Shown here in pieces: positions 19,386 through 33,015 of a stretch of DNA of 64,000 nt. Source of the DNA: Polynucleobacter sp. 15G-AUS-farblos (lineage in GTDB: Bacteria; Pseudomonadota; Gammaproteobacteria; Burkholderiales; Burkholderiaceae); assembly GCF_018882445.1 (NCBI RefSeq), contig NZ_JACVOM010000004.1, positions 62,001 to 126,000 of the forward strand. Reading direction: 5' to 3'. Position numbers and translations under genes: made by a program. The notes under the pieces are model-generated. The model made no database searches, was not told the origin of the DNA, and saw only the letters and a list, made by a program, of their open reading frames with translations. The stretch's first letter is position 1, and the number at the start of each line of letters is the position of its first letter.

Positions 19386-20447
19386 TTAGCGCAATAAATT
19401 GCCTACTAAGCGCAAACCATCCCATGGGTCTGCTGGTAAATCTGCAGCATACAAACCCTTTACTTGACGATCTAGTCCTGCAGCGACTTGCATGGCTCTG
19501 CGCAGCTTTAGGGGCTGAACTCGTCTCAGGGCTGTGGGATATAAACGCTCCTTATTACCCCAGACACGATTTGCACGCATTAACTGCTGCACGGATTCAC
19601 CGGCATCGCTGGCAGCCTTTAGCTTAGATAGTAGCCTAAGCTCTTCTGTCACGCTCCAGAGAATCAAAACCAAAGGCTCGCCTTCGCCCTTTAATCCATC
19701 AAGCATCCGATTTAATCGCGGCAAATCGCCTGCAAGCATCGCCTCAGTTAATTCAAATACGTTGTAGCGCGCCACCTTCAAAATCGCAGTTCGAATTTGC
19801 TCTTCAGATAACTTACCGCTGGGATATAACAAACCGAGCTTCTGAATTTCTTGATGGGCAGCGATTAAATTTCCTTCGACCTGATCGGCAACAAATTCCA
19901 GCGCTCTCATACCTTCGGCACCGGACTCCACTTCCTGATTTTGTCTTTTTAATCGCCCCGCAATCCATTGAGGCAACTGGCTACGATCCAAAGAGTCAAT
20001 CTGAATCGCCATACCCGCTTCGTCCAATGCGCTAAACCAAGCTGAGGTTTTCGTCTTTCCATCTAGGCGAGGCAAAATAATGCACACTACCGTATCAGGA
20101 CCTTCTGGACCTGATGCTTGGGATTCAACTTGCGCAGCAAACTGCTTTAAAGCATCCGCGCCATCCCGACCCGGCTTACCTGTTGGTATGCGCAATTCAA
20201 GCCAACGCTTGTCCCCAAACAGGGACATTGTTTGTCCCGCACTTAAGAGGGCACTCCAGTCAAATCCGCGCTCTTGTAATAAAACTTCGCGCTCGGTATA
20301 GGATTGTTTTTTTGCAATAGCCCGCAATTGATCCATCGCTTCCATCATTAAAAGCGGCTCATCCCCACTGAAGATATACAGCGGTAATAGAGCGCCTCCG
20401 GCATCTAACTTTTTGAGATGGGCTTGTAATGCGTCGGCTTTAACCAT
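19386..20447 (-). CDS. holA: DNA polymerase III subunit delta
   Basis: Clamp-loader subunit that opens the sliding clamp. The 353-residue chain has the family start with [23 protein letters not shown], then the AAA-like domain and [20 protein letters not shown], with a C-terminal collar region containing [14 protein letters not shown]. Length agrees with HolA. It lies between lptE (16 bases upstream) and proA in the common order leuS-lptE-holA, where lptE and holA follow leuS in many proteobacteria. Confidence 0.94.
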   Translation of the reverse strand: MVKADALQAHLKKLDAGGALLPLYIFSGDEPLLMMEAMDQLRAIAKKQSYTEREVLLQERGFDWSALLSAGQTMSLFGDKRWLELRIPTGKPGRDGADALKQFAAQVESQASGPEGPDTVVCIILPRLDGKTKTSAWFSALDEAGMAIQIDSLDRSQLPQWIAGRLKRQNQEVESGAEGMRALEFVADQVEGNLIAAHQEIQKLGLLYPSGKLSEEQIRTAILKVARYNVFELTEAMLAGDLPRLNRMLDGLKGEGEPLVLILWSVTEELRLLSKLKAASDAGESVQQLMRANRVWGNKERLYPTALRRVQPLKLRRAMQVAAGLDRQVKGLYAADLPADPWDGLRLVGNLLR

Positions 20448-20463
20448 GCAATGTCATTTAGCC

Positions 20464-21033
20464 TCAGAAAGCCCTGGTCTTTTGAGACTTAGCAGACGCA
20501 GCTACACGACGCAAAATCTGAATCGCCAAGTCACGACGCATTAAGCCTAAGAAACCTTGAATCTGGGCATCATTTGCCAATACAGTCGAAACTGAAAAGT
20601 CCATATCGCGAGTGAGATAAACCTCTGCCTCAGGTACGATTTCATTACCAGCGGTATCAAAGGCCCTAAAACCAACGCGAATACTTAAACGATAAGCTGA
20701 TATCTGACCGCTTGAGTTAAAGGCCAGGACTTCACGACCAGTAATTTCATTCGTAATTTCTAAAATTAAATCAGCGTCACGAGGATTGATCGCCACCTTG
20801 ACGTCAGTGCCAGTCAATACTGCTGTCTGTAGATCTGCGCGCAAAGGAGGAGATGGATTACCGGTAATAGCGAGCGCTTTGAAAGGTAAATCTACTGCAC
20901 CCCTCAATCTATAGCCGCATGCAATAAGACCACTCATTGGAGCGATGACTAGCAATCCAAGAACACTTCTTCTAAGCAAACTAACCCTGCCTGAGGGTAA
21001 CTTTGTTTTAGGAGTTGGGTGATCTGCGCTCAT
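20464..21033 (-). CDS. lptE: LPS-assembly lipoprotein LptE
   Basis: Outer-membrane lipoprotein that plugs the LptD barrel during LPS export. The 189-residue protein has a basic N-terminus, a hydrophobic stretch LLVIAPMSGLIACG, and lipobox LIAC, so the mature protein starts at that Cys. The conserved GYRLRG segment follows immediately. The C-terminal half has RDMDFS and a mixed alpha/beta pattern expected of LptE. It sits between leuS and holA, the standard neighbourhood. Confidence 0.92.
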   Translation of the reverse strand: MSADHPTPKTKLPSGRVSLLRRSVLGLLVIAPMSGLIACGYRLRGAVDLPFKALAITGNPSPPLRADLQTAVLTGTDVKVAINPRDADLILEITNEITGREVLAFNSSGQISAYRLSIRVGFRAFDTAGNEIVPEAEVYLTRDMDFSVSTVLANDAQIQGFLGLMRRDLAIQILRRVAASAKSQKTRAF

Positions 21034-21069
21034 ATCTTTAGTTTCCAGTAAAAGGGGTTGGGCTACAAG

Positions 21070-23778
<2,709 letters not shown>

Positions 23779-24582
23779 TTACTTACGCAACCCCAAAACA
23801 TCTTGCATATCGAACATGCCTGAAGTTTGGTTCTGCAAAAAACGGGCTGCGCGTAAGGAACCTTGCGCATAAGATTGGCGACTAGTTGATTTATGGCTAA
23901 TTTCAATACGCTCGCCATCACCTGCAAATAAGACAGTGTGATCACCCACAATGTCACCACCACGAATCGTGGCAAAGCCAATCGAACCTTCTTTGCGCTC
24001 ACCGGTATGACCTTCTCGAGCATACACAGCGACATCATCTAATTTTTCACCAAGCGCATCCGCAATGACTTCGCCCATCTTGAGCGCAGTTCCAGAAGGA
24101 GCATCTACTTTGTGGCGATGATGCGCCTCAATAATTTCAATGTCGTATCCCTGATTCAACATCTTTGCAGCAATCTCGAGGAGCTTGAAAGTGGCATTCA
24201 CCCCAACACTCATATTCGGCGCAAACACAATAGCCAACTTTGCTGAAGCCGTCTTCAAGCTAGCAATTTGATCGGCACTCAAACCAGTAGTGCCAATCAC
24301 CATCTTGGTACCTGTTTTTTCAGCTACTGCTAAATGCGACATCGTTCCCTCGGGCCTTGTGAAATCAATGAGAAACTCGGCGCCACTTAAAACCTGAGAT
24401 ACATCCGCAGAAATCATCACGCCCGTTTTCTTGCCCAAGAAAGCGCCTGCATCTTCACCCAGCTGTGGGCATGACGTGTGCTCCAAGGCACCAACCAATT
24501 GAGCATCCGGGGTATTGAGTACCGCCTCGATCAACATCTTGCCCATGCGACCCGTGGCTCCAGCTATTGCAATCTTCATCAT
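23779..24582 (-). CDS. dapB: 4-hydroxy-tetrahydrodipicolinate reductase
   Basis: NAD(P)H-dependent reductase of the diaminopimelate/lysine pathway. The 267-residue chain begins [18 protein letters not shown] (dinucleotide fold) and has the substrate-binding [20 protein letters not shown], plus [10 protein letters not shown]. Tandem ATG codons at 24582 and 24579 could both start it. It lies 54 bases downstream of bamE and 36 bases upstream of leuS on the same strand. The product feeds meso-DAP to peptidoglycan, linked functionally to mpl and mtgA elsewhere in the window. Confidence 0.97.
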   Translation of the reverse strand: MMKIAIAGATGRMGKMLIEAVLNTPDAQLVGALEHTSCPQLGEDAGAFLGKKTGVMISADVSQVLSGAEFLIDFTRPEGTMSHLAVAEKTGTKMVIGTTGLSADQIASLKTASAKLAIVFAPNMSVGVNATFKLLEIAAKMLNQGYDIEIIEAHHRHKVDAPSGTALKMGEVIADALGEKLDDVAVYAREGHTGERKEGSIGFATIRGGDIVGDHTVLFAGDGERIEISHKSTSRQSYAQGSLRAARFLQNQTSGMFDMQDVLGLRK

Positions 24583-24636
24583 GAATTTCTTCGCTTTGTT
24601 ATTAATGTATTAAGTGGACACTGCTTCAGAATTGAA

Positions 24637-25332
24637 TTACTGAGTCTTTAATGGTGTCGGCGCTTCCGAGCCAGCGGATTCAGTTACCAAATTGGTTGAA
24701 GGGGCTGCGCTATCACTTACCTGTGGAGTTTTAATCTCTGGAGCTTTTGCTGCTGGAGGTAAATTATTCGTTGGGCTAGGCACTAACAGCTCAGGCTGCT
24801 GCAAAGGCGGTGTTACAGGCGGCTTGTTGCTGCCGGTAAAAATTTCCCAGAATGAGCGTTTTTGTTTTGCGTAATTATCAATCTCTGCCACCATCTCGAC
24901 TTCGGTTGGCAGAGCATCTCCATTAAACTTCACCACTTTGTCGCCATCAAAAAAGACAGTGACACGACGCTCACTACCAATAGGCTGTCCAGCACGCTTA
25001 AATTCAAATACATAGTCCCAGCGATTGGCGTGGAAATAACTAGCCAGCAAAGGCGTTCCTAAAACTTGACGCACCTGCTCACGTGTCATCCCTAGCTTTA
25101 GCTTGGCATACTGCTCACTCGAAATAAAGTTGCCCTGAACTACATCAGGAACATAAGGCCTAAAAATCGTATTCATCCAGGCGCGTTGATGATCATCTAC
25201 AGCCGAGGTACATCCGCCTAGACTTAAAAAACCCAAAAAGGCAGCAGCCATCAAAGCCGAACGTGAGGGGGCATAATCCCCCTTTAAAAAGGGGTTCAAA
25301 AAGCGACTAAAAAGTACAAGGCAATTTTGCAT
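24637..25332 (-). CDS. bamE: Outer membrane assembly lipoprotein BamE (SmpA/OmlA)
   Basis: Lipoprotein component of the BAM outer-membrane protein insertase. From the ATG at 25332 the protein is 231 residues, with a long signal region, lipobox LGGC (mature Cys41) and the BamE core KLKLGMTREQVRQVLGTPLL plus DVVQGNFISSEQ. The C-terminal 70 residues are Pro, Ala and Thr rich (low complexity), beyond the usual short BamE. The open frame extends 50 codons further upstream, but that would run into fur on the other strand. The ATG overlaps an in-frame upstream ATG of fur in the opposite sense. fur and bamE share this divergent region, an arrangement common in betaproteobacteria. Confidence 0.9.
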   Translation of the reverse strand: MQNCLVLFSRFLNPFLKGDYAPSRSALMAAAFLGFLSLGGCTSAVDDHQRAWMNTIFRPYVPDVVQGNFISSEQYAKLKLGMTREQVRQVLGTPLLASYFHANRWDYVFEFKRAGQPIGSERRVTVFFDGDKVVKFNGDALPTEVEMVAEIDNYAKQKRSFWEIFTGSNKPPVTPPLQQPELLVPSPTNNLPPAAKAPEIKTPQVSDSAAPSTNLVTESAGSEAPTPLKTQ

Positions 25333-25375
25333 GGCTGGCCGTATCATTAAGACATTGATTTTAGCTCCCAAAGCC

Positions 25376-25831
25376 ATGACTACGAACCAAAACCCATCAC
25401 CAGCAGATTTAAGAGATATCGGCCTTAAAGCTACCGGTCCTCGTATGAAAATCTTGGATTTTTTCCACCAAAATGGGGGCACTCATTTCAGCGCAGAAGA
25501 TGTCTTTATGGCGCTTGCCAAAGAGGATCAAGAAATCGGCTTAGCTACCGTTTATCGAGTATTAACTCAGTTTGAGCAAGCAGGTCTTTTATTGCGTAGC
25601 CATTTTGAGTCGAGCAAGGGCGACAGCAGAGCGATCTACGAGCTCAATGAAGGGCAACATCATGACCATCTGGTTTGCCTAGACTGTGGTCACGTTGAAG
25701 AGTTTGTAGACGAAGCGATTGAGAAAAGGCAGCGCGATATTGCAAAAGGCCTAGGATTTAAGCTCCAAGAGCATTCTTTAGCCATGTACGGCCATTGCCA
25801 GAAGAAAAACTGCCGAAATAAGCAAAAATAG
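25376..25831 (+). CDS. fur: Ferric uptake regulator
   Basis: Fe2+-dependent repressor of iron-uptake genes. The 151-residue chain starts DLRDIGLKATGPRMKILDFF and has the winged helix DQEIGLATVYRVLTQFEQAG. The metal sites are visible in EGQHHDHLVCLDCGHVEEF (HHDH and CxxC) and the final GHCQKKNC. I chose the ATG at 25376, which gives the normal Fur N-terminus; an upstream ATG at 25331 would add 15 atypical residues. It is divergent from bamE with only 43 bases between starts. I could not identify a clear Fur box there. Confidence 0.96.
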   Translation: MTTNQNPSPADLRDIGLKATGPRMKILDFFHQNGGTHFSAEDVFMALAKEDQEIGLATVYRVLTQFEQAGLLLRSHFESSKGDSRAIYELNEGQHHDHLVCLDCGHVEEFVDEAIEKRQRDIAKGLGFKLQEHSLAMYGHCQKKNCRNKQK

Positions 25832-25864
25832 CCACAGTTAGCTACTTTTACTGATTCTTAATAC

Positions 25865-25893
25865 AAAAAAGACCTCAAATCGAGGTCTTTTTT
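25865..25893. terminator. Bidirectional rho-independent terminator between fur and gap
   Basis: GACCTC (25871-25876) and GAGGTC (25882-25887) form a 6-bp stem with loop AAATC. It is flanked by A6 on the left and T6 on the right, so it can end transcripts of fur (plus) and of gap (minus). Confidence 0.8.
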
Positions 25894-25964
25894 ATTGATA
25901 ACCCAAATAACTATCTTATTTACGTAACTTTTAGCAGCAGATAGCTACTTTTAACGACTTTTAT

Positions 25965-26993
25965 TTACTTAACCGCCATTAAAGCCTCTGCAGCATTGAG
26001 CATTTGTACTGAATAACCCCATTCATTGTCATACCAAGCCAATACTTTGACCAATTTGCCATCAGCTGAAACGCGAGTTTGTGAGGCATCGTAAATACTT
26101 GGGCGTGGATCATGGTTAAAGTCGATCGAAACCAAAGGCAGGGTATTAAAGCCCAAAATACCCTTCAGTTCGCCTTCGCTTGCAGTCTTCAAGATAGCAT
26201 TGACTTCATCCACGCTTGTAGCGCGGCTAGCGGCGAAAGTTAAGTCCACTACGGAAACGTTAATCACTGGAACGCGCATTGCAAAACCATCGAAGCGACC
26301 GGCCAAAGCAGGCAATACCAAACCAACTGCTTTTGCAGCGCCAGTCTTCGTTGGAATCATGCTTGTTACAGCTGAACGCGCGCGGCGCATATCCTTGTGA
26401 TACACGTCTGTTAATACTTGGTCGTTGGTAAAGGCATGGATCGTGGTCATCAGGCCAGATTCAATACCAATTTTTTCCAAGAGCGGCTTTACAAGCGGTG
26501 CCAAACAGTTGGTGGTGCAACTCGCATTAGAAACAACAACATCACCTGGCTTCAATACATTTTGATTAACGCCATAAACAATCGTAGCGTCCACATCTTT
26601 TTCACCAGGAGCAGAAATTAATACCTTCTTAGCACCCTGTTGAATGTGAATCATGGCTTTTTCTTTAGAAGTAAATTTGCCAGTGCACTCTAAAACTAAA
26701 TCCACACCCAACTCACCCCATGGGGTCTCTGCTGGATTGCGAGTTGAGAACATTTTGATTCGATCACCATTAACCACCATGCAGTCGCCATCAACCTTCA
26801 CCTCTGCAGGAAAACGTCCGTGCGCAGAGTCATATTGGGTAAGGTGTGCATTGATATCGATATCACCCATGGCATTAATAGCCACAATCTTGATATCCCT
26901 TCTAGGTTTGCCGTTCACCTGGTCTTCATACAAGGCGCGCAATACCATGCGGCCAATACGTCCATAACCATTAATTGCGACATTAATTGTCAT
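25965..26993 (-). CDS. gap: Glyceraldehyde-3-phosphate dehydrogenase, type I
   Basis: Interconverts glyceraldehyde-3-P and 1,3-bisphosphoglycerate with NAD. The 342-residue chain begins [17 protein letters not shown] and has the catalytic [13 protein letters not shown]; the Cys nucleophile is the first Cys of that motif. [12 protein letters not shown] at the C-terminus is also diagnostic. AAGGGG lies six bases before the ATG. It follows tkt by 36 bases, making a tkt-gap carbon-metabolism unit, and ends before a bidirectional terminator. Confidence 0.98.
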   Translation of the reverse strand: MTINVAINGYGRIGRMVLRALYEDQVNGKPRRDIKIVAINAMGDIDINAHLTQYDSAHGRFPAEVKVDGDCMVVNGDRIKMFSTRNPAETPWGELGVDLVLECTGKFTSKEKAMIHIQQGAKKVLISAPGEKDVDATIVYGVNQNVLKPGDVVVSNASCTTNCLAPLVKPLLEKIGIESGLMTTIHAFTNDQVLTDVYHKDMRRARSAVTSMIPTKTGAAKAVGLVLPALAGRFDGFAMRVPVINVSVVDLTFAASRATSVDEVNAILKTASEGELKGILGFNTLPLVSIDFNHDPRPSIYDASQTRVSADGKLVKVLAWYDNEWGYSVQMLNAAEALMAVK

Positions 26994-27029
26994 TCCATTC
27001 CCCTTACAAATATTAAATTCACGAATTCT

Positions 27030-29021
27030 TTACTGAGCAATACATTGCTTTACTGTTTTTGCAATCTGATCACTCGTTAAACCAAAATACTCATATAGCT
27101 GTGGTGCTGGAGCAGACTCACCAAAGGTATCTACACCATGCACAGCAGCACATCCATATTTCCACCAAAAATCACTGACACCAGCCTCAACGGCAATACG
27201 CGGAATATTCGCTGGCAATACTTTTGCTTTGTAAGCGGCATCTTGTTGATCAAAGACAGTAGTTGAAGGCATTGAAACCACTCGAACACCCAAGCCATCT
27301 TTTTCTAACTGTTGTGCGGTTTGCAAAGCAAGCGCGACTTCTGAGCCGGTGGCAATAATCACCGCATCAATCTTGGCTGACTTTGGATCACGCAAAACAT
27401 AGCCGCCACGAGCAATCTCTTTAACTTGAGCAGCACTACGAGAAACAAATGGACAGTTCTGGCGGCTAAAAATTAAGGCGCTTGGGCCATGTTTGCGCTC
27501 GATTGCTGCACCCCAGGCAACCCCACTCTCAGTGGTGTCACAAGGCCGCCAAACCATCAGATTCGGGATTAAACGTAGGCTAGCAACCTGCTCGACTGAT
27601 TGGTGGGTTGGCCCGTCCTCGCCCAAGCCGATCGAATCGTGAGTAAAGACAAAGATGCTGCGTAACTTCATCAATGCGGCCATACGCAGGGCGTTACGAC
27701 TGTAATCAGAGAAGGTTAAGAATGTGCCACCAAACGGAATGTAACCACCATGCAAGGCGATTCCATTCATGATCGCACTCATACCAAACTCACGAACACC
27801 GTAATTAATATGATTACCCCATTGATCACCACGTACTGGTTTGCATGTAGACCAGTTGGTTAAATTTGATCCAGTTAAGTCAGCAGAGCCACCCATAAAT
27901 TCTGGAACAGCCGGAGCCAATGCTTCAATCGCATTTTGACTCGCCTTACGTGTAGCGACGGTTTCTGCTTTTAATTCACAAGATTTCAGATACGCATTTA
28001 AGGTAGCTGAAAAATCTTTTGATAAATCACCTTGCATACGACGTTGCAATTCAGAGGCAAGCTCTGGGTATTTATTTTTATAAGCCTGAAATTGTTTGTT
28101 CCAATCATGCTCAAGTGCTTGTCCACGCTTTTTAAAATCCCAAGCAGCATAAATATCTTTCGGAACTTCAAAGGGTGCATAAGGCCAATTCAAAGCTACT
28201 CGAGTTGCCGCAATTTCAGTCGCCCCCAATGGAGAACCATGTACTTTATCGCTGCCTGCCATATTGGGTGAACCCTGGCCAATGGCGGTCTTACAGCAGA
28301 TCAGGGTGGGTTTATCGCTCTTCTTAGCCTTTGTAATCGCAGCAGATATCGCTTCAGCATCATGCCCATCAACATCACGAATGACATTCCAACCATAAGC
28401 TTCAAAACGTTTTGGCGTATCTTCGTTAAACCAAGAAACCACTTTACCGTCAATCGAAATGCCGTTGTCATCCCATAAAGCAATCAACTTGTTTAACTTT
28501 AAGGTTCCAGCCAATGAACACACTTCATGACTTATACCTTCCATCAAACAACCGTCACCTAAAAATACATAAGTAAAGTGATCAACAATCTTGTGTCCAG
28601 GGCGATTAAATTCTTCAGCCAGTAACTTTTCTGCCAGCGCCATGCCAACTGCATTTGAAATTCCCTGACCTAAAGGACCCGTAGTGGTTTCAATGCCTGG
28701 TGTGATTCCATATTCTGGATGCCCTGGAGTTTTGCTATGCAGTTGACGGAAATTTTTTAATTCATCAATTGCTAAATCGTAGCCCGTTAAATGGAGAAGC
28801 GAATACAGCAACATCGAGCCATGACCGTTAGACAAAACAAAACGATCGCGATTCATCCAATGTGGATCGGTTGGATTATGTTGCAAATGCTCATTCCAAA
28901 GTCCAACAGCAATATCAGCCATACCCATTGGCATTCCAGGATGTCCTGAATTAGCCTGCTGAACTGCATCCATGGATAAGGCGCGAATGGCATTGGCCAT
29001 GCGAATTTGAAGGTTTGACAT
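27030..29021 (-). CDS. tkt: Transketolase
   Basis: Thiamine-diphosphate enzyme of the pentose phosphate pathway moving two-carbon units between sugars. The 663-residue chain has [17 protein letters not shown], the ThDP motif [18 protein letters not shown], and [18 protein letters not shown] in the pyrimidine-binding domain. I start at the ATG at 29021 ([13 protein letters not shown]); the frame is open 30 codons further upstream, but that would reach into rsmE. It is divergent from rsmE, with 44 bases between starts, and co-directional with gap. Confidence 0.97.
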   Translation of the reverse strand: MSNLQIRMANAIRALSMDAVQQANSGHPGMPMGMADIAVGLWNEHLQHNPTDPHWMNRDRFVLSNGHGSMLLYSLLHLTGYDLAIDELKNFRQLHSKTPGHPEYGITPGIETTTGPLGQGISNAVGMALAEKLLAEEFNRPGHKIVDHFTYVFLGDGCLMEGISHEVCSLAGTLKLNKLIALWDDNGISIDGKVVSWFNEDTPKRFEAYGWNVIRDVDGHDAEAISAAITKAKKSDKPTLICCKTAIGQGSPNMAGSDKVHGSPLGATEIAATRVALNWPYAPFEVPKDIYAAWDFKKRGQALEHDWNKQFQAYKNKYPELASELQRRMQGDLSKDFSATLNAYLKSCELKAETVATRKASQNAIEALAPAVPEFMGGSADLTGSNLTNWSTCKPVRGDQWGNHINYGVREFGMSAIMNGIALHGGYIPFGGTFLTFSDYSRNALRMAALMKLRSIFVFTHDSIGLGEDGPTHQSVEQVASLRLIPNLMVWRPCDTTESGVAWGAAIERKHGPSALIFSRQNCPFVSRSAAQVKEIARGGYVLRDPKSAKIDAVIIATGSEVALALQTAQQLEKDGLGVRVVSMPSTTVFDQQDAAYKAKVLPANIPRIAVEAGVSDFWWKYGCAAVHGVDTFGESAPAPQLYEYFGLTSDQIAKTVKQCIAQ

Positions 29022-29065
29022 CGTAAAAGTGGTCTCGAGGAAAATAAATTGGCTATATTTCAGTA

Positions 29066-29827
29066 ATGCCTCAATTTTATCTTCCCGGGCCATGGGATTC
29101 CCAAAAGCCAAACATCCTCACTCCTGAGCTCGCCCACCATTTACGTGTTCGACGCATTCAAATTGGGGAAACTTTCCCAATATTTGATGGAAAGGGCCAA
29201 ATTGGCGAGGCCACACTACTCTCTTTGACCGGAAAGACGGGTCAAGCCGCGTTGAGCAATATCCGCACTGACACCCATCGTGAGACATCCTATGCCATCA
29301 CCTTGGCTCAAGGGCTGGCTGGTGGAGACAAAATGGATTGGATTGTGGAAAAAGCGGTTGAAACTGGTGCTCAAATCATTGCGCCATTACAGTGCGAACG
29401 CTCAGTTATCAAACTCACCCGTTCAAGCGATGCGGAACGCGCTCAAAAGCGACTGATTCATTGGCGCGGAATTATTCAGGCAGCCTGCGAACAATGTGAT
29501 CGAACGGTTTTCACTGAACTGGAGCCCATTCAAACCTTTGAAGCTTTTTTAAAAGCCAGTCCCAAGCCAAAACTCAAACTCCTTTTGACTCCAGATGCAA
29601 CTCAAAGCATGTATTCAGTCCTGCTAGAGAATGCGCCACAGGATGTAATTGTCATGATTGGACCTGAGGGAGGTCATTCACCCGAAGAGGAGGCTTTAGC
29701 CCAGGCTGCAGGCTATCAAATGGTTTCTTTGGGTGAACGGGTGCTGAGGACTGAAACGGCTGGCGTGGTGGCGATTACAGCCGTGCATAGCGTATGGAAC
29801 CCTGAAATGCAAATTCGCCTCAAGTAG
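29066..29827 (+). CDS. rsmE: 16S rRNA (uracil-1498-N3)-methyltransferase
   Basis: SPOUT-class methyltransferase modifying U1498 of 16S rRNA. The 253-residue protein has an N-terminal PUA-like domain ([19 protein letters not shown]) and the knotted C-terminal domain with [16 protein letters not shown] and [17 protein letters not shown], the SAM-binding trefoil-knot signature. [19 protein letters not shown] is also typical. It stands alone on the plus strand, divergent from tkt and convergent with the barstar-like gene 33 bases away. Confidence 0.95.
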   Translation: MPQFYLPGPWDSQKPNILTPELAHHLRVRRIQIGETFPIFDGKGQIGEATLLSLTGKTGQAALSNIRTDTHRETSYAITLAQGLAGGDKMDWIVEKAVETGAQIIAPLQCERSVIKLTRSSDAERAQKRLIHWRGIIQAACEQCDRTVFTELEPIQTFEAFLKASPKPKLKLLLTPDATQSMYSVLLENAPQDVIVMIGPEGGHSPEEEALAQAAGYQMVSLGERVLRTETAGVVAITAVHSVWNPEMQIRLK

Positions 29828-29860
29828 AGGCGATTCTGGCTGTTTCCTAAAACTGGCGCT

Positions 29861-30481
29861 TTAGGCAAAAGAGTAGAAGACGCGATAAGGTGTACGGCGC
29901 TCTGCCCAGAAATCTACAGCATCACGGAAAACATCTAAAAGTGTTTCACGTGCTTCTTTGTCAAACTTCTGAGTGCAAGGCAAACCTTCAAGCACCACTA
30001 CAAATCCAGGCTGGGGGCCAGACTTGTCTACAGTAGTTGTCAAGGCATCCAATAAAGGATCAAAATTCTTAGCCTGCTGCTTAGTAAATGAATATGCAAT
30101 TGCAATGGACTCTAAAACTTCCCCTTTAGTCATTGCATTGGCACAATTTGCGTAAATGAAATGCTGTCCGAGCTCAGTAGCCGCCTCTTGTAAATCTGGA
30201 GTACGGAAAGCGCGGATAGATTGCACGATATTTGTGCGCACACTGCGCAACATTGCCGGCGGTCCGGCATCGCGAACGGCCAAAGCGGCACGCCAAGAAG
30301 CTGTCACTTTTTTCCCCGAAACTTGATTTGCTGCATAGGTTTGTAAACGAGACAAACCGCCTTGCGCGTAAATATTGGCAGCGGATGATTCGGTTTCTAA
30401 ACGATCATTGCTGTCCCAACTTTCAGCACGGCTATGTTCGTCGAAGCTGGCTGTACTGCTGTTTTCAGAGCGATTATTCAT
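29861..30481 (-). CDS. Barstar-family (ribonuclease inhibitor-like) protein
   Basis: A 206-residue protein. The C-terminal 90 residues look like the barstar fold: NFDPLLDALTTTVDKSG, a VVVLEGL strand, and ETLLDVFRDAVDFWAERRTPYRVFYSFA as helix plus final strand. Barstar inhibits the secreted RNase barnase. No RNase-toxin gene is adjacent, so an antitoxin role is not supported locally. The first 100 residues are Ser, Glu and Asn rich, then GPPAMLRSVRTNIVQSIRAF, unlike the classical 90-residue barstar. I am confident in the C-terminal family, not in the function. Confidence 0.65.
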   Translation of the reverse strand: MNNRSENSSTASFDEHSRAESWDSNDRLETESSAANIYAQGGLSRLQTYAANQVSGKKVTASWRAALAVRDAGPPAMLRSVRTNIVQSIRAFRTPDLQEAATELGQHFIYANCANAMTKGEVLESIAIAYSFTKQQAKNFDPLLDALTTTVDKSGPQPGFVVVLEGLPCTQKFDKEARETLLDVFRDAVDFWAERRTPYRVFYSFA

Positions 30482-30563
30482 GATGGATGCTAGGTTACCC
30501 TTATCACGCCATCAAATCAAGCCCAAATACAGTACATTTTATATAAGTCGTTGATTTATATAG

Positions 30564-30597
30564 GAAAAATATATGTAAGTTATTGCTAACCTACATA
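30564..30597 (-). terminator. AT-rich terminator downstream of maeB
   Basis: Read on the minus strand, TATGTAGGTTA and TAACTTACATA pair over 11 positions with one mismatch around a 4-base loop (30572-30597). TATTTTT follows directly. It begins 13 bases after the maeB stop and before the barstar-like gene. Confidence 0.6.
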
Positions 30598-30609
30598 CAT
30601 AACAGCCCC

Positions 30610-32931
30610 CTAGGAAATACCTCTGGCGTTGCTTGCCGCCTCTACTACGGCCAAAGTGGTCACGTTGACAATCCTGCGGACAGTAGCAGCTGGGGTCAAG
30701 ATATGGATTGGTTTTGCTACGCCTAACAACAAGGGGCCAATTGCAATTCCATTCCCTGCAGCTGTCTTGAGGAGATTGTAGGAAATGTTGGCAGCATCAA
30801 TATTAGGAAGAACTAACAAATTAGCATCGCCTTTCAATGGAGAGCTTGTTACTGCGCCCGCACGAATAGTGGCATCCAAAGCGCTATCGCCATGCATCTC
30901 ACCATCCACTTCCAAATCTGGTGCTGCCTTCTGAATTAATGCCAACACTTCGCGCATCTTAATTGCGGAAGGTGCGTTGCTTGAACCAAAATTGGAGTGT
31001 GAGAGCAAAGCTACTTTAGGCACCAGCCCAAGCTTACGCATTTCACTAGCGGCCATTAAAGTCAGCTCAGCCAACTCTTCCGCTGTGGGATCAAGATTGA
31101 TATGGGTATCTACCAAGAACACTTGGCGTCCTGGAAGAATTAATCCTGACATAGCGCCATAAACATTTGCGCCAGGTTCTTGACCAACCACTTCATCAAT
31201 ATATTTCAAATGGGTTGCTGAATTACCGACTGTTCCACAAATCATGCCATCAGCCATATCCTTGATGATCATGATGGAACCAATCAAACTATTGCGACGA
31301 CGCATTTCCAACTTGGCAAATGATTCCGTTACACCTTTACGCTCAGTCATCGACAAATAGGTTTGCCAGAAATCACGGAAACGTGAATCATTTTCTGGGT
31401 TAACAACCTCAAAGTCGTCACCAGCCTTCATGCGCAAACCAAATTTTTCAATACGGTGCTCAATCACAGCCGGACGACCAATTAAGATTGGCGTGGCCAG
31501 GTGTTCATCAATAATGATTTGCACTGCACGTAATACCCGCTCGTCTTCGCCCTCAGCAAATACGATCCGTTTTTGATTCGCAGGCACTCGCTTAGCAATG
31601 CTAAACAAAGGCTTCATCAAAGTACCGGAGTGGTACACAAATTGCTGCAACTGATTACGATATGCATCAAAATCTTTGATTGGGCGTAAGGCTACGCCGT
31701 CATCCATTGCCGCTTTAGCAACGGCTGGGGCAATCACCGTAATCAAACGGGGATCAAATGGTTTCGGAATTAAATACTCTGGGCCAAATGAGAGATTCTC
31801 AATGCCATAAACAGAGGCTACTACTTCGCTTTGCTCAGCCTGAGCTAACTCCGCCACGGCCTTAACGGCAGCCACTTCCATGCCACGGGTAATGGTGGTA
31901 GCCCCCACATCCAAGGCACCGCGGAAAATAAACGGAAAGCACAAAACATTGTTCACTTGATTTGGGTAATCTGTACGACCTGTTGCCATCACCGCATCTG
32001 GACGAACAGCCTTTACTTCTTCAGGAAGAATCTCAGGGGTTGGATTTGCTAAGGCGTAAACCAATGGCTTATCAGCCATCTTCTTGACCATGTCTTGCTT
32101 GAGTACGCCACCAGCGGAAAGACCCAAGAAAATATCTGCTCCTTCAATTGCTTGATCAAGTGTTCTCAAATCAGTCTCTTGGCAGAATGGCTCCTTCTCA
32201 GGATCCATCAGCTCTTTACGTCCCTTATAGGCCACGCCAGCTAAGTCTGTTACCCAAATATTTTTACGTGGAATACCGAGATCTACCAAGAGATCTAAAC
32301 ACGCTAATGCAGCAGCGCCAGCGCCAGAGGTCACCAGCTTCACATTGCCAATATCTTTGCCAACGACTTTTAAGCCATTCAGAATCGCTGCCGCCACCAC
32401 AATCGCAGTGCCATGTTGGTCATCATGAAAGACCGGGATCTTCATGCGCGCTTGTAACTTACGCTCGACGACGAAACAATCAGGCGCTTTAATATCTTCT
32501 AAATTGATACCGCCAAACGTTGGCTCTAATGCAGCAATAATTTCTACTAATTTGTCTGGATCGTTCTCATTTACTTCGATATCAAAAACATCAATACCAG
32601 CAAATTTCTTAAAGAGAACTGCTTTACCTTCCATCACCGGCTTACTTGCCAGTGGTCCAATATTTCCTAAACCAAGTACAGCGGTTCCATTAGTGATGAC
32701 GCCAACTAAATTTCCACGGGCAGTGTACTTAAATGCATTCGCTGGATCTTTTACAATTTCTTCGCAAGGAGCTGCAACACCTGGAGTGTAAGCAAGTGCT
32801 AAATCGCGTTGGTTAGTTAGTTGCTTAGTAGGGGCAATCTCAATCTTTCCTGGAGTCGGAAACTCGTGATATTGCAATGCAGCCTCTCTGAGGGCCGCAA
32901 TTTGTTGGTCTTTAGTATTTTCTTTGCTCAT
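30610..32931 (-). CDS. maeB: NADP-dependent malic enzyme with C-terminal phosphotransacetylase-like domain
   Basis: Oxidatively decarboxylates malate to pyruvate, yielding NADPH. The N-terminal 430 residues are the malic enzyme: [34 protein letters not shown] and the NADP fold [16 protein letters not shown]. The remaining 340 residues resemble phosphotransacetylase ([25 protein letters not shown]), which is typically regulatory rather than active in MaeB. About 773 residues is the normal two-domain length. I start at the ATG at 32931; a TTG just before it is less likely. It is divergent from thiL across 84 bases. Confidence 0.96.
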   Translation of the reverse strand: MSKENTKDQQIAALREAALQYHEFPTPGKIEIAPTKQLTNQRDLALAYTPGVAAPCEEIVKDPANAFKYTARGNLVGVITNGTAVLGLGNIGPLASKPVMEGKAVLFKKFAGIDVFDIEVNENDPDKLVEIIAALEPTFGGINLEDIKAPDCFVVERKLQARMKIPVFHDDQHGTAIVVAAAILNGLKVVGKDIGNVKLVTSGAGAAALACLDLLVDLGIPRKNIWVTDLAGVAYKGRKELMDPEKEPFCQETDLRTLDQAIEGADIFLGLSAGGVLKQDMVKKMADKPLVYALANPTPEILPEEVKAVRPDAVMATGRTDYPNQVNNVLCFPFIFRGALDVGATTITRGMEVAAVKAVAELAQAEQSEVVASVYGIENLSFGPEYLIPKPFDPRLITVIAPAVAKAAMDDGVALRPIKDFDAYRNQLQQFVYHSGTLMKPLFSIAKRVPANQKRIVFAEGEDERVLRAVQIIIDEHLATPILIGRPAVIEHRIEKFGLRMKAGDDFEVVNPENDSRFRDFWQTYLSMTERKGVTESFAKLEMRRRNSLIGSIMIIKDMADGMICGTVGNSATHLKYIDEVVGQEPGANVYGAMSGLILPGRQVFLVDTHINLDPTAEELAELTLMAASEMRKLGLVPKVALLSHSNFGSSNAPSAIKMREVLALIQKAAPDLEVDGEMHGDSALDATIRAGAVTSSPLKGDANLLVLPNIDAANISYNLLKTAAGNGIAIGPLLLGVAKPIHILTPAATVRRIVNVTTLAVVEAASNARGIS

Positions 32932-33015
32932 CAACTAACTCTTAGATATGGACGTATTTAAGCCTCTAATTCTATTCCTCTCAGATGTCAGACTGCCGAC
33001 AGCCTAAAATGAGGC

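Noticed and set aside
19339-19425. Upstream extension of proA by 29 codons
   Set aside because: It would overlap the end of holA by 40 bases and add an atypical N-terminus; the ATG at 19338 has GAGAAAG upstream.
29022-29111. Upstream extension of tkt by 30 codons
   Set aside because: It runs antisense into rsmE and the resulting residues do not resemble transketolase; MSNLQIRM is the natural start.
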